A DNA stretch of 64,000 nt from Pseudomonas parafulva (GCF_002021815.1 NZ_CP019952.1:217001-281000), one strand, 5' to 3'; counted from the stretch's first letter, positions 35,539 to 46,782 are shown. Translations and numbers: made by a program. Notes: generated by a model from the sequence alone, not told the origin.

Positions 35539-37542
35539 ATGAGTGCACCGACCCCTTCGCTTGCCCCTGGCAAGATCCGCATGAACCCTCCGGTGTTCTA
35601 TTTCGCGGCAAGTTTCATTCTTATCTTCGGCCTTGTGGTCATTACCAATCCGCAAAGTGCGGGCCAGTGGTTGCTGGCGGCGCAGAACTGGGCTGCCAAC
35701 ACGGTAGGCTGGTACTACATGCTGGCAATGACGCTGTACCTGGTCTTCGTGGTGGTCACCGCCGTATCGGGCTACGGCAAGATCAAGCTCGGTGCCGACC
35801 ACGACGAACCCGAATTCAGCTACCTGTCGTGGGCGGGCATGCTGTTTGCTGCGGGGATAAGCATCACGCTGTTCTTCTTCTGCGTCTCCGAACCGCTTAC
35901 CCACATGTTGCAACCACCCCAGGGTGAAGGGGGCACGGTTGAGGCGGGCCGGCAGGCAATGCAGATCCTGTTCCTGCATTGGGGCCTGCATGGTTGGGGC
36001 GTCTTTGCCTTCGTCGGCATGGCGCTGGCCTATTTCGCCTACCGGCACAATCTGCCGCTGGCCTTGCGCTCTGCGCTCTATCCGTTAATCGGCAAGCGCA
36101 TCAACGGGCCTATCGGCTATGCGGTCGACGGCTTCGGCATCATCGCCACGGTGTTCGGCCTGGGGGCCGACATGGGCTTTGGCGTGCTGCACCTCAATGC
36201 CGGCCTGGATTACCTGTTCGGCATCAGCCACAGCCAGTGGGTGCAGGTGGTGCTGATCACGCTGATGATGGGCGCGGCGGTGGCCGTGGCAGTAGCCGGT
36301 GTGGAAAAAGGCGTACGGGTGATGAGCGACATCAACCTGTTCCTGGCCTGTGCGCTTTTGCTCTTCGTGCTGTTCGCAGGCCCCACCCAGCACCTGTTCA
36401 ACACCCTTATCCAGAACCTGGGCGACTATTTGGGCGCCTTGCCGCGCAAGAGCTTCGATGTCTATGCCTATGGCGATAACCGTGAGTGGCTGGGCGGCTG
36501 GACGGTGTTCTATTGGGCCTGGTGGATCGCATGGGCGCCATTCGTGGGCTTGTTCATCGCGCGCATCTCCCGTGGGCGGACCATTCGCGAGTTCGTCTTC
36601 GGTGTGCTGCTGATTCCGCTTGGCTTCACCCTGGCGTGGATGTCGATCTTCGGCAACAGCGCACTGGACCAGGTCATCAATCACGGCATGACCGCATTGG
36701 GCCAGGCCGCGTTGGACAACCCATCGATGAGCCTGTACCTGCTGCTGGAGACCTACCCGTGGAGCAAGGCGGTAATCGCCATGACGGTGTTCGTCAGCTT
36801 CGTGTTCTTCGTGACGTCGGCAGACTCCGGTACCGTGGTGCTGTCCACGCTGTCGGCCACCGGCGGCGATGCCGACGAGGACGGCCCGAACTGGCTGCGC
36901 ATCTTCTGGGGTGCCATGACGGCGCTGGTGACCAGTGCCTTGCTGTTCGCCGGCAGCATCGATTCGCTGAAGTCGGCGGTGGTGCTCACCTCGTTGCCCT
37001 TCTCGCTGATCCTGTTGTGCATGATGTGGGGGCTGCACAAGGCCTTCTACCTGGAGTCGCAGCGCCAGATCGCGCAGATGCATTCGCTGGCTCCCTTCGC
37101 CCAGTCGCGCCGAGGCCGTGGGGGTTGGCGCCAGCGCCTGAGCCAGGCCGTGCATTTCCCTTCGCGGGACGAGGTGTACCGGTTCATGGACGATGTGGTG
37201 CGCCCGGCCATCGCCGATGTGCGTGAGGTGTTCGAGCAGAAAGGGCTGGTGCTGATCACCCAGGACGACCCGAGCCATGACAACGTCAGCTTGAAAGTCG
37301 GCCATGGCGATGAGCAGCCGTTCATCTACCAGGTGCAGATGCGCGGTTACTTCACGCCCTCGTTCGCCCGTGGTGGCCTGGGTGCCCATGAGTTGAAGAA
37401 CCGCCGCTATTACCGGGCGGAGGTCTACCTCAGCGAAGGCAGCCAGAATTACGACCTGGTGGGCTACAGCAAGGAGCAGATCATCAACGACATCCTCGAC
37501 CAGTACGAACGGCACATGCAGTTCCTGCACCTGGTGCGCTGA
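35539..37542 (+). CDS. betT: BCCT family choline/betaine-type transporter
   Basis: 667 residues with twelve membrane helices (about 20-510) and a hydrophilic C-terminal domain of about 145 residues, the size found in proton-coupled BetT choline transporters. BCCT features include WAGMLFAAGISITLFFFCVSEP, GLHGWGVFAFVGMALAY, TVFGLGADMGFGVLHLNAGL and FYWAWWIAWAPFVGLFIARISRGRT with the aromatic-rich helix 8. Choline or glycine betaine is the default substrate. Its place between epsC and tauD makes taurine- or sulfonium-type substrates possible. The start codon ATG has GAGG 11 bases upstream. Confidence 0.87.
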   Translation: MSAPTPSLAPGKIRMNPPVFYFAASFILIFGLVVITNPQSAGQWLLAAQNWAANTVGWYYMLAMTLYLVFVVVTAVSGYGKIKLGADHDEPEFSYLSWAGMLFAAGISITLFFFCVSEPLTHMLQPPQGEGGTVEAGRQAMQILFLHWGLHGWGVFAFVGMALAYFAYRHNLPLALRSALYPLIGKRINGPIGYAVDGFGIIATVFGLGADMGFGVLHLNAGLDYLFGISHSQWVQVVLITLMMGAAVAVAVAGVEKGVRVMSDINLFLACALLLFVLFAGPTQHLFNTLIQNLGDYLGALPRKSFDVYAYGDNREWLGGWTVFYWAWWIAWAPFVGLFIARISRGRTIREFVFGVLLIPLGFTLAWMSIFGNSALDQVINHGMTALGQAALDNPSMSLYLLLETYPWSKAVIAMTVFVSFVFFVTSADSGTVVLSTLSATGGDADEDGPNWLRIFWGAMTALVTSALLFAGSIDSLKSAVVLTSLPFSLILLCMMWGLHKAFYLESQRQIAQMHSLAPFAQSRRGRGGWRQRLSQAVHFPSRDEVYRFMDDVVRPAIADVREVFEQKGLVLITQDDPSHDNVSLKVGHGDEQPFIYQVQMRGYFTPSFARGGLGAHELKNRRYYRAEVYLSEGSQNYDLVGYSKEQIINDILDQYERHMQFLHLVR

Positions 37543-37556
37543 CCCTCCGCGCCAGA

Positions 37557-37602
37557 CCAGCCCTGAAAAGGCGAACCACCAGGTTCGACCTTTCAGGGCT
37601 GG
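37557..37602. terminator. Large two-part hairpin between betT and tauD
   Basis: Outer stem CCAGCCCTGAAA (37557-37568) with TTTCAGGGCTGG (37591-37602), 12 bp; inner stem CGAACC with GGTTCG (37572-37577 and 37582-37587). It lies between convergent genes and probably terminates in both directions. Confidence 0.6.
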
Positions 37603-37622
37603 GGCATCGGCCATCCCTCTCG

Positions 37623-38504
<882 letters not shown>

Positions 38505-39344
38505 TCAGTGGCTTTGCCCGTGCCAGGGCACCAGTCGGCGTTGCAGCGCGCGCAGGCTCATCTCCAGCGCGAAAGCGATCAGCGCGATCAGCAGGATGCC
38601 CAGCACCACCACATCGGTGACCAGAAACTGCGCGGCCGACTGCACCATGAAGCCAAGGCCGCTGGTGGCGGCGATCAGTTCGGCCGCCACCAGCGTCGAC
38701 CAACCGACGCCCAGGCCAATCCGAATGCCCGTCAGAATGTCGGGCAGCGCGCTTGGCAAAATCACGTGGCGAATCAGCTGGACCCTGGTCGCGCCTAGCG
38801 ATTGCGCGGCGCGCAGCTTGGCAGGGTCGGTGGTGCGCACACCCGTGGCAGTGGCGATGGCGATGGGCGCGAAGATCGCCAGGTAGATCAGCAGCACCTT
38901 CGACAACTCGCCGATCCCGCACCAGATGACGATCAGCGGCAAGTAGGCGAGCGGGGGGATGGGCCGGTAGAACTCGATCAACGGGTCGAAAATGCCCCGT
39001 GCCACCCGGCTATACCCAATGGCGATACCCACCGGAATGGCCGTGAACACCGCAGCCAGCAATGCCGTGCCGATACGCCCGAGGCTGGCGCCAAGGTGCT
39101 GCCACAGGCTGGCGTCCATGTAGCCCTGGGTAAGCAAGACCCAGGCTTTGGCCATGATGTCAGCAGGTGAGGGCAGAAACAGGGGCTCGACCCACCCGGC
39201 GGCCGTGACCAGCCACCAGGTCAACACCAGGCTGGCCAGGGTCAATGCGCTGATCCAGCGGGTGGGCAGCAGACGAGCCCGGCGGGCGGCAGGTGCTGAT
39301 TGAACAGTGGGCTCACTGGCCGCTGGCATATCAAGGCTGCTCAT
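38505..39344 (-). CDS. tauC: Taurine ABC transporter permease
   Basis: 279 residues with a hydrophilic N-terminal tail of about 30 residues and six membrane helices of the SsuC/TauC (BPD_transp_1) family. The EAA-like loop reads [24 protein letters not shown]. The start overlaps the tauB stop by four bases and the stop is 48 bases before tauD. Confidence 0.93.
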   Translation of the reverse strand: MSSLDMPAASEPTVQSAPAARRARLLPTRWISALTLASLVLTWWLVTAAGWVEPLFLPSPADIMAKAWVLLTQGYMDASLWQHLGASLGRIGTALLAAVFTAIPVGIAIGYSRVARGIFDPLIEFYRPIPPLAYLPLIVIWCGIGELSKVLLIYLAIFAPIAIATATGVRTTDPAKLRAAQSLGATRVQLIRHVILPSALPDILTGIRIGLGVGWSTLVAAELIAATSGLGFMVQSAAQFLVTDVVVLGILLIALIAFALEMSLRALQRRLVPWHGQSH

Positions 39345-40126
39345 GCGCGCTCCGGGGATTGACGGTGGGAAAAGACCCGGGCCAGCACATGCTCGCGAGC
39401 CTCGATGAAGCGCGGGTCGGACTTGATCGCCCGCGCCGACTCGCCGTTGGCGTAACGCTGGCCGAAGTCCAACTCAAGCCGCTCGACGATGCGCCCTGGG
39501 TTGGGTGCGAGCAACACCAGTTCAGTGGCGAGAAACACGGCCTCCTCAATGTCATGAGTGATCAGCAATACGGGTTTGTCGGTGCGCTGCCAGATATCCA
39601 GCAGCAGCGTCTGCATGTGCTCGCGGGTGAACGCATCCAGGGCACCGAACGGTTCATCCATCAGCAGTACGCCAGGGTCGGCTGCCAATGCACGGGCCAG
39701 GCCCACGCGCTGCTTTTGGCCGCCTGAAAGCTGCCATATGCGCCGCTCGGCGAAATCCGCAAGGTCGACCAGGGCAAGCATCTCGCGTGCCTTGGCTTCA
39801 CGTGCCGCGCGTGGCACACCGGCCAGTTCCAGGCCAAAGGCGACATTGCCCAGCACGTTCTGCCAGGGCAGCAGGGCATCGTCCTGAAAGACCACGCCAC
39901 GCTCGGCACCTGGCCCCTGCACAGGAACGCCGTCGAGCGTGATGCGTCCCGCGCTGGGACTGACGAATCCTGCGACCAGGTTCAGCAGCGAGGTCTTGCC
40001 ACTGCCTGAGGGCCCGAGCGCCACCAGCAATTGCCGCGGCCCTAGGCTCAGCGTGATGTTGGCCAGCACCGGGCTCGCGGCACCCGGGTACTGTGCGCTG
40101 ATGCGCTCCAGTTCAAGCAAGGCCAT
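39341..40126 (-). CDS. tauB: Taurine ABC transporter ATP-binding protein
   Basis: 261 residues; Walker A GPSGSGKT, signature LSGGQKQR and Walker [14 protein letters not shown]. The C-terminal tail is short, as in the nitrate/sulfonate/taurine ATPase family. It overlaps tauC by four bases and follows tauA by 27 bases. Confidence 0.93.
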   Translation of the reverse strand: MALLELERISAQYPGAASPVLANITLSLGPRQLLVALGPSGSGKTSLLNLVAGFVSPSAGRITLDGVPVQGPGAERGVVFQDDALLPWQNVLGNVAFGLELAGVPRAAREAKAREMLALVDLADFAERRIWQLSGGQKQRVGLARALAADPGVLLMDEPFGALDAFTREHMQTLLLDIWQRTDKPVLLITHDIEEAVFLATELVLLAPNPGRIVERLELDFGQRYANGESARAIKSDPRFIEAREHVLARVFSHRQSPERA

Positions 40127-40153
40127 GTCAGGCTCCTGTGGTTGTCTGCAAAT

Positions 40154-41125
40154 TCAGTGGGGGAGGTACTGGGCACTGACGTAAGGGCTGTAGTCCGGCA
40201 GTACGGCCTCGACCTTGCCTTGTTGCTTGAGGAACGTGGCCGTGTCGGTCAGGGCCTGGGTAGTAGGCGTGCCCAGGGCGCTGGCCTGGTCTGCGGCCAG
40301 CGGGTAGACGTTGCCTTGCAGCAACACCGGGATGTCCGAAGGCTTGGCGCCGGACAGCTTGGCCAACTTGGCGACGTTGTCCTGGTTCGCCAACCAGGCT
40401 TGCGGATCCTTTCGGTAATCTGCATACGCCTCTAGGGTGACCTGCGCGAAAGCCCTGACCACGTCGGGGTGCTTGGAGGCGAAGTCTTTGCGCACGATCC
40501 AGGCGTCGAAGGTGGGGGCCCCTACCTTGGCCAACTCGCCCGAGGTGATCAGCACCTTGCCGCTTTCCTTTGCCACGCCCAGCGCAGGGTCCCACACATA
40601 GGTCGCGTCGATGTCGCCACGTTTCCATGCCGCGATGATCGCTGGCGGTGCCAGGTTGATGATCTGCACCTTGGCAGGATCGATGTTCCAGTGCTTGAGC
40701 GCTGCCAGCAGGCTGTAGTGCCCGGTCGACACGAAGGGTACGGCGACTTTCTTGCCCTCCAGATCCTGAGGGGTCTTGATCGCGTCGCGCACCACCAGGG
40801 CTTCGCCAGCCCCGATCTGCGTGGCGATCAGAAACGTCTCGATCGGCAGCTTGCGGGTTGCGGCGGCTGCCAATGGGCTGGAGCCCAGGTAGCCGATCTG
40901 CACATCCCCACTGGCAACGGCGGTGATTACATCGGCACCGTTGTCGAACTTGCGCCAGTCGATGCTGGCTTTGGTCGCCGCCTCATAGTCGCCATCGATT
41001 TGAGCCACCTTGGCAGGATCGACCGTTGTTTGATAGGCCACCGTCAAGTCTGACGCCTGGGCTATCCAGCTGGCGCCAGCAAGCGCCAGGGTACTGAGAA
41101 TTCGCAGGGTGCGGTGCGGGTTCAT
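40154..41125 (-). CDS. tauA: Taurine-binding periplasmic protein
   Basis: 323 residues; signal peptide of about 24 residues ending in AQA. SBP fold of the SsuA/TauA type: SGDVQIGYLGSSPLAAAATRKLPIE, GAGEALVVRD, GKKVAVPFVSTGHYSLLAALKHW and DATYVWDPALG. First gene of tauABCD; it diverges from oprE across 491 bases. Confidence 0.93.
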   Translation of the reverse strand: MNPHRTLRILSTLALAGASWIAQASDLTVAYQTTVDPAKVAQIDGDYEAATKASIDWRKFDNGADVITAVASGDVQIGYLGSSPLAAAATRKLPIETFLIATQIGAGEALVVRDAIKTPQDLEGKKVAVPFVSTGHYSLLAALKHWNIDPAKVQIINLAPPAIIAAWKRGDIDATYVWDPALGVAKESGKVLITSGELAKVGAPTFDAWIVRKDFASKHPDVVRAFAQVTLEAYADYRKDPQAWLANQDNVAKLAKLSGAKPSDIPVLLQGNVYPLAADQASALGTPTTQALTDTATFLKQQGKVEAVLPDYSPYVSAQYLPH

Positions 41126-41616
41126 GGTGAGCTCTCATCGGGCAAGGGATGCGTGAGATAAGGCTAATTGATCTAAAAAATTAAAAATAAATAACTTTTA
41201 AGAATTAGCTTAGCGCTCATTTGGCACCCTTGGTCGATGATTGATCACGCGCAATGGCAAAGTCAGCCGACGCTGCTAGGCTCAGCCTCCCTATAGATCC
41301 AATTGGAATGAGGTTATGAGCAAACGATTGCAAATAGCCGGGGGTTATGAGAAACCCATTTGCTACAACAAAATGCAGTAATGGTTCCTTACATATTCCT
41401 TAAAAGTCTTACCGATTCACAAAACAGTCATTTTGGATTTATAGGATTGTCATTATCCTGTAGCCCAGGTTGGCGCCTTAGACCAAAGTCGCGAAACGTT
41501 TAGAAATGATTGACTAAAGGGTCACGCTTTAGGACTAAATCGCCCATCCATGGTGAGCGGGGCAATAGACCCGGCCGCCTGAGATACACAAAAATTAGAA
41601 CGTAGAGGAGCAAAGC
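41126..41616. other. 491-base intergenic region between tauA and oprE
   Basis: Promoter region for two divergent units. Near tauA there is an AT-rich stretch (41165-41210: long runs of A and T), a plausible minus-strand CysB-type promoter; a second AT-rich stretch lies at 41380-41460 before oprE. The only short frame with a possible start signal is 41316-41381 (22 codons, product MSKRLQIAGG...), but its GAGG is just 2 bases from the ATG, so I do not call it a gene. I see no RNA gene. Confidence 0.5.
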
Positions 41617-42951
41617 ATGTACAAGTCCAGCCTGGCCATGGCCGTGGCACTGGGTGTTCTCGCCCAACAAGCAGGTGCTGCCGGTTTCGTGGAAGACAGC
41701 AAGCTGTCGGTCAGCTCGCGTACCATGTACTTCAATGGCGACAACCGTGACGGTGGCGCCGACAACCGTGAATCGGGCCAGGGCTTCAAACTGGACTACC
41801 TGTCCGGTTTCACCCAGGGCACCGTTGGTTTCGGTGTAGACGCCCAGGCCCTGTGGGGTATCCACCTCGACGGCGGCCGTGGCAAACACCCTGACAACAG
41901 CAGCTTCTTCCCGAGCGACTCCGACGGCTCTGCCGTGAGCCAGTGGGCTCGCCTGGGCGCCAACGCCAAGGCCAAGTTCTCCAAGACTGAAGTCCACTAC
42001 GGTAGTGCCCTGGCGCCGAACCTGCCGATCCTGGTCTCCAACGATGGCCGTCTGCTGCCGCAGACCTTCGAAGGTGGCACCATCCAGTCGAAGGAAATCG
42101 ACAACCTGACCATCAACGCCGGTCAGCTGACCCACGCCATGGGCCGCGCCTCGAGCAACCGCACCGGCCTGTCGGTCAACGGCGCTTTCCGTGACAGCAA
42201 CAAGTTCCGCTATGGCGGCCTGGACTACAAGCTCACCCCAGACCTGACCCTGCAGTACTACTACTCGAACCTGGAAGACTTCTACAAGCAGCACTTCCTG
42301 GGCGCTACCCACGTCTTCAAGATCGCCGACGACCAGTCGTTCAAGACTGACCTGCGCTACTTCAACAGCAGCAGCGACGGCCGCAACGGCGACTCGGGCT
42401 ACACCTTCAACAACAACGGCGGCTTTGCCAAGACACCTGGCGAGGTCGACAACAAGACCTGGTCGGCGATGTTCACCTACACCCTGGGTGGTCACTCGCT
42501 CATGCTCGGTCACCAGCGCGTCAACGACGACGGCGGTTTCGTCTGGTTGAACCAGGGTAGCGTGCGCAAGGACGGTTCGCGTTCCTCGCTCGAAGGCGCC
42601 GGCGGCGCCAGCTTCTACCTGTTCACCGACAGCATGATCAACCAGTTCGCCAAGGCCGGTGAGAACACTACCTTCGGTCAATACGCCTACGACTTCGCGC
42701 GCCTCGGCGTACCGGGCCTGAAGGCCTCGGTTTCCTACCTCAAGGGTGAAGACGGCAAGAACGCCAGCGGCAATGGCCACTTCAGCGAGTGGGAGCGTGA
42801 CGCCCGGATCGACTACGTCATCCAGGAAGGCACGTTCAAAGGCCTGGGTGCGAGCCTGCGCCACGGTGTTTACCGCGGCACCGGTGAAAGCTCGGTGGCC
42901 GATCAGGACCAGACCCGTTTCATCGTGAACTACACTTACAACTTCCTGTAA
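41617..42951 (+). CDS. oprE: OprD-family outer membrane porin, OprE-like
   Basis: 444 residues; signal peptide of about 22 residues ending QQAGA, GAGGAG before the start. The mature protein begins GFVEDSKLSVSSRTMYFNGDNRD, the standard start of OprD-type 18-strand barrels, and shows alternating aromatic/Gly strands throughout with a C-terminal NYTYNFL. Best fit is OprE/OprQ-like. It lies between tau and lsfA-ssu genes, so it may admit sulfonates or sulfate esters through the outer membrane; this is inference from position. A clear terminator follows. Confidence 0.88.
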   Translation: MYKSSLAMAVALGVLAQQAGAAGFVEDSKLSVSSRTMYFNGDNRDGGADNRESGQGFKLDYLSGFTQGTVGFGVDAQALWGIHLDGGRGKHPDNSSFFPSDSDGSAVSQWARLGANAKAKFSKTEVHYGSALAPNLPILVSNDGRLLPQTFEGGTIQSKEIDNLTINAGQLTHAMGRASSNRTGLSVNGAFRDSNKFRYGGLDYKLTPDLTLQYYYSNLEDFYKQHFLGATHVFKIADDQSFKTDLRYFNSSSDGRNGDSGYTFNNNGGFAKTPGEVDNKTWSAMFTYTLGGHSLMLGHQRVNDDGGFVWLNQGSVRKDGSRSSLEGAGGASFYLFTDSMINQFAKAGENTTFGQYAYDFARLGVPGLKASVSYLKGEDGKNASGNGHFSEWERDARIDYVIQEGTFKGLGASLRHGVYRGTGESSVADQDQTRFIVNYTYNFL

Positions 42952-42968
42952 GCCGTAGCCACATAAAG

Positions 42969-42994
42969 AGCCTCGCTTGATGCGAGGCTTTTTT
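42969..42994 (+). terminator. Rho-independent terminator of oprE
   Basis: AGCCTCGC-TTGAT-GCGAGGCT followed by TTTTT, 17 bases after the oprE stop codon. Confidence 0.9.
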
Positions 42995-43111
42995 GTGAGT
43001 GAAATTTGTTATGCATAAAAAGCATTAACAAAGCTTTATTTATTCTTTTTAAGGTTGATGAAATTCAGGCACATTCATTCCACAGGCACCCCAGCACAGG
43101 AGCTGCATCCC

Positions 43112-43753
43112 ATGAGCCTCAAACTCGGCGATATCGCCCCGGATTTCGAACAGGATTCCAGCGAAGGCAAAATCCATTTTCACCAATGGCTGGGCGACAG
43201 CTGGGGCGTGCTGTTCTCGCACCCTGCCGACTTCACCCCGGTGTGCACCACCGAATTGGGGTTCACGGCCAAGCTCAAGGATGAATTTGCCAAGCGCGGG
43301 GTCAAGGCCATCGCACTGTCGGTCGACCCGGTGGACTCGCATCACCGTTGGATCGAAGACATCAACGAAACCCAGCAGACCGTGGTCAATTTCCCGATCC
43401 TCGCCGATGCCGACCGCAAGGTGTCGGACCTGTACGACCTGATCCACCCAAACGCCAGCGATACCCTGACCGTACGCTCACTGTTCGTCATCGACCCGAA
43501 CAAGAAGGTTCGCCTGACGATTACCTACCCCGCCAGTACCGGGCGAAACTTCAACGAGATTTTGCGGGTAATCGACTCGCTGCAACTGACCGATTCGCAC
43601 AAGGTAGCCACGCCAGGCAACTGGCAGGACGGTGACGATGTGGTGATCGTTCCTTCGCTCAAGGACGAAGAAGAGATCCGGCAACGATTTCCAAAAGGCT
43701 ACACGGCGGTCAAACCCTATTTGCGTCTGACGCCTCAACCGAACCGAGCGTAA
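43112..43753 (+). CDS. lsfA: 1-Cys peroxiredoxin (Prx6 type)
   Basis: 213 residues from the ATG at 43112 (MSLKLGD), with AGGAG 9 bases upstream; the 19-codon extension in frame is not supported. The peroxidatic site is C45 in PADFTPVCTTELG; no resolving Cys of the 2-Cys type is seen. The long C-terminal domain ending with LKDEEEIRQRFPKGY is typical of Prx6. LsfA is induced in sulfur starvation in P. putida and protects cells when oxygenases of the ssu and tau systems run. It is placed just upstream of ssuE with its own terminator. Confidence 0.92.
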   Translation: MSLKLGDIAPDFEQDSSEGKIHFHQWLGDSWGVLFSHPADFTPVCTTELGFTAKLKDEFAKRGVKAIALSVDPVDSHHRWIEDINETQQTVVNFPILADADRKVSDLYDLIHPNASDTLTVRSLFVIDPNKKVRLTITYPASTGRNFNEILRVIDSLQLTDSHKVATPGNWQDGDDVVIVPSLKDEEEIRQRFPKGYTAVKPYLRLTPQPNRA

Positions 43754-43792
43754 GTACTGTGTTGCATAACGCTTAGCCAAGCAGGGATTTTC

Positions 43793-43818
43793 GGGCCGTT
43801 TCGACGGCCCTTTTTTTT
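43793..43818 (+). terminator. Rho-independent terminator of lsfA
   Basis: GGGCCGT-TTCG-ACGGCCC followed by eight T; the strongest terminator in the window. Confidence 0.93.
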
Positions 43819-43932
43819 GACCTAAATTAGCTTGAAAATATCTAAATCGAATAAACAAAGAATTAAATATGATTTATAGATATATAAGAAAACTGCTAAT
43901 GTCATTCCACCGTAACCCAAGGAAGCGCAGCA

Positions 43933-44526
43933 ATGCTGGTCGTATCAATCGGTGGTAGCCCAAGTCCTCGTTCACGCTCAGGCGTGCTGCTCGAACGTTC
44001 GCGGCAGTGGCTCGAGCACCGTGGCGTTGAAGTCGTCACCTTGCAGGTGCGCGACTTTCCTGCCGAAGACCTGTTGCATGCCCGCTTCGAAAGCCCACAC
44101 GTGCAGCACTTCCAACAGTTGGTGGCCCAGGCCGATGGCCTGATCGTTGCCACACCGGTGTACAAGGCGTCGTTCGCCGGCGCGCTGAAAACCCTGCTTG
44201 ACCTGCTGCCCGAGCGCGCACTGGCCAACCGGGTCGTGCTGCCCATCGCCACTGGGGGCAGCATCGCCCACATGCTGGCCGTGGATTACGCCCTCAAGCC
44301 CGTACTGTCGGCTCTCAAGGCCCAGGAGACCCTGCAAGGGATCTTTGCCGATGACAGCCAGATCGCCTATGCCGAAGGCAGTAAGCCGGCCCAGCTGGCG
44401 CCTGCCCTTGAAGAACGGCTGCACGACTCGCTGGAAACCTTCCACCTGGCCCTGGCCAGGCGCCCGCGCCCGGTCGCACCCGGCGTGCTCAATGATCGCC
44501 TGATCAGTGCTCGCTGGAGCATCTGA
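43933..44526 (+). CDS. ssuE: NAD(P)H-dependent FMN reductase
   Basis: 197 residues, flavodoxin-like fold. The flavin phosphate loop is [10 protein letters not shown] and the segment [21 protein letters not shown] is diagnostic for SsuE/MsuE. It supplies FMNH2 to SsuD and possibly to the DszA- and SfnB-like enzymes elsewhere in the window. AAGGA precedes the ATG. The upstream 115 bases are strongly AT-rich, consistent with a CysB-dependent promoter for ssuEADCBF. Confidence 0.92.
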   Translation: MLVVSIGGSPSPRSRSGVLLERSRQWLEHRGVEVVTLQVRDFPAEDLLHARFESPHVQHFQQLVAQADGLIVATPVYKASFAGALKTLLDLLPERALANRVVLPIATGGSIAHMLAVDYALKPVLSALKAQETLQGIFADDSQIAYAEGSKPAQLAPALEERLHDSLETFHLALARRPRPVAPGVLNDRLISARWSI

Positions 44527-44610
44527 CCCGGCAAACCCGCTGTATCACCTTACTCGCCCGTCAACGAGGCAAGCAGGTGCAACCCGAACCCCATCGCACA
44601 GGAGAGCGCC

Positions 44611-45576
44611 ATGCGCACAATCTTCTTGCGTCGTGGTCTGGTCGCCCTGTTTGCGGCGGCTGTGTCCCTCGGCGCCATTACCCAGGCACAGGCTGAAACC
44701 CTGCGCATCGGTTATCAGAAATACGGCACCCTGGTGCTGCTCAAGGCCAAGGGCACGTTGGAAAAGCGTCTGGCCGAGCAAGGCGTGCAGGTGCAGTGGA
44801 CCGAGTTTCCCGGTGGTCCCCAGCTGCTTGAAGGGCTGAACGTCGGGTCTGTCGATTTCGGTGTGACCGGCGAAACGCCTCCGGTATTCGCACAGGCCGC
44901 CGGGGCCGACTTGCTGTACGTGGCCTACGAGCCACCCGCGCCCCACAGTGAGGCCATCCTGGTGCCCAAGGACTCGCCGATCCAGTCGGTGCAGGCACTC
45001 AAGGGCAAGAAGGTCGCCCTCAACAAAGGCTCCAACGTCCATTACCTGCTTGTGCGGGCGCTCGAAGATGCAGGCCTGAAGTACACCGATATTCAACCGG
45101 TCTACCTGCCCCCGGCCGATGCGCGCGCAGCGTTCGAGCGTGGCAGTGTCGATGCCTGGGTCATCTGGGACCCGTACCAGGCCGCCGCCGAGCAGCAGCT
45201 GCAAGCCCGCACCCTGCGTGACGGCCAGGGCCTGGTCGACAACCATCAGTTCTACCTGGCCACGCGCAGTTATGCGAATCAGCACCCGGCCGTCATCAAT
45301 ACCGTCATCGATCAGGTACGTGCGGTCGGTGAGTGGTCGCAGGCCAACCCGCAGGAAGTCACCGACCAGGTCGCCCCGCTGCTCGGGCTCGCGCCGGACA
45401 TCACCCTGACGTCCGTCAAGCGCCAAGGCTACGGCGCAGCGCCCTTGACGTCGGACGTCGTGGTGGCCCAGCAGAAAATCGCAGACACCTTTCAGACGCT
45501 CAAGCTGATACCCAAGCCGCTGCGCATCAAGGACGTGATCTGGACACCCCCGGCCAAGGTTGCCAGTGCGCCTTGA
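44611..45576 (+). CDS. ssuA: Aliphatic sulfonate-binding periplasmic protein
   Basis: 321 residues; signal peptide ending TQAQA (about residue 29). SBP family signature: LRIGYQKYGTLVLLKAKGTLEKRL, VQWTEFPGGPQLLEGLNVGSVDFGVTGETPP and GKKVALNKGSNVHYLLVRAL. It delivers alkanesulfonates to SsuBC. It lies 84 bases after ssuE, in one operon. Confidence 0.93.
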   Translation: MRTIFLRRGLVALFAAAVSLGAITQAQAETLRIGYQKYGTLVLLKAKGTLEKRLAEQGVQVQWTEFPGGPQLLEGLNVGSVDFGVTGETPPVFAQAAGADLLYVAYEPPAPHSEAILVPKDSPIQSVQALKGKKVALNKGSNVHYLLVRALEDAGLKYTDIQPVYLPPADARAAFERGSVDAWVIWDPYQAAAEQQLQARTLRDGQGLVDNHQFYLATRSYANQHPAVINTVIDQVRAVGEWSQANPQEVTDQVAPLLGLAPDITLTSVKRQGYGAAPLTSDVVVAQQKIADTFQTLKLIPKPLRIKDVIWTPPAKVASAP

Positions 45577-45633
45577 TTGATCTGTCCGTGCCGGGCGCTC
45601 CCCGGCTCAGCTACCCCTTAGGAGACAACTCCA

Positions 45634-46782
45634 ATGAGCCTCAACATCTTCTGGTTCCTCCCCACGCACGGTGATGGCAAGTACCTGGGCACCGCGCAAG
45701 GCGCCCGGGCGGTGGACCATGGTTACCTGCAGCAGATTGCCCAGGCGGCCGACCGCCTGGGGTTCGGCGGCGTGCTGATACCCACCGGGCGTTCCTGCGA
45801 GGATTCCTGGCTGGTGGCCGCGTCCCTGATCCCTGTTACCGAACGCCTGAAGTTCCTGGTGGCCCTGCGCCCTGGAATCATCTCGCCGACGGTCGCCGCG
45901 CGGCAGGCCGCCACGCTCGATCGCCTGTCCAATGGCCGGGCGCTGTTCAACCTGGTAACCGGTGGCGATCCGGACGAGCTGGCCGGTGACGGCCTGCACC
46001 TCAATCATCAGGAGCGCTACGAAGCGTCTGTCGAATTCACCCGCATCTGGCGCAAGGTGCTTGAAGGCGAAGAAGTCGATTACGACGGTAAACACATCCA
46101 GGTCAAAGGCGCCAAGCTGCTGTACCCACCCATCCAGCAGCCTCGTCCACCGTTGTATTTCGGTGGTTCCTCCGAAGCCGCCCAAGACCTGGCTGCAGAG
46201 CAGGTCGAGCTGTACCTGACCTGGGGCGAGCCGCCCAGCGCGGTGGCTGAAAAGATCGCCCAGGTGCGTGATAAGGCAGCTGCTCAGGGCCGCGAAGTGC
46301 GGTTTGGCATTCGCCTTCATGTGATCGTGCGTGAGACCAATGCGCAAGCATGGGACGCGGCTGAAAAACTCATATCCCATTTGGACGACGACACCATCGC
46401 TCGCGCCCAGGCGTCGCTCGCCCGTTTCGACTCGGTAGGGCAGCAGCGCATGGCCGCGCTGCACAATGGCCGCCGCGACAAGCTTGAAGTCAGCCCTAAC
46501 CTGTGGGCGGGGGTAGGTTTGGTTCGCGGAGGTGCAGGCACTGCGCTGGTGGGCGATGGCCCGACCGTCGCCGCGCGGGTCAAGGAATATGCCGCCCTGG
46601 GCATCGACACTTTCATCTTCTCTGGCTACCCGCACCTTGAAGAGTCATACCGGGTGGCCGAACTGTTGTTCCCGCACCTGGACGTACAACGGCCTCAGCC
46701 TGCGACCAGCGGCGGCTACGTGAGCCCGTTCGGCGAGATGGTTGCCAACGACATCCTGCCCAAGTCCGTGGCCCAGCGATGA
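45634..46782 (+). CDS. ssuD: FMNH2-dependent alkanesulfonate monooxygenase
   Basis: 382 residues of the luciferase-like family. Family residues are visible: [30 protein letters not shown] (conserved Cys), [43 protein letters not shown] and the mobile-loop segment [16 protein letters not shown]. It cleaves C-S bonds of C2-C10 sulfonates, giving sulfite and the aldehyde, with FMNH2 from SsuE. Confidence 0.95.
   Translation: MSLNIFWFLPTHGDGKYLGTAQGARAVDHGYLQQIAQAADRLGFGGVLIPTGRSCEDSWLVAASLIPVTERLKFLVALRPGIISPTVAARQAATLDRLSNGRALFNLVTGGDPDELAGDGLHLNHQERYEASVEFTRIWRKVLEGEEVDYDGKHIQVKGAKLLYPPIQQPRPPLYFGGSSEAAQDLAAEQVELYLTWGEPPSAVAEKIAQVRDKAAAQGREVRFGIRLHVIVRETNAQAWDAAEKLISHLDDDTIARAQASLARFDSVGQQRMAALHNGRRDKLEVSPNLWAGVGLVRGGAGTALVGDGPTVAARVKEYAALGIDTFIFSGYPHLEESYRVAELLFPHLDVQRPQPATSGGYVSPFGEMVANDILPKSVAQR

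Noticed and set aside
36085..37614. 509-codon frame antisense to the BCCT gene
   Set aside because: Composition rich in His, Gln and Arg and no domain; a shadow of the membrane protein gene.
41220..41250. TGGCAC-like element as a sigma-54 promoter for tauA or oprE
   Set aside because: The -12 TTGC element is missing at the required spacing.
41500..42864. 454-codon open frame antisense to oprE
   Set aside because: Lies fully opposite a porin with signal peptide, strong ribosome binding site and terminator; its product has no recognisable domain and follows from codon bias of oprE.
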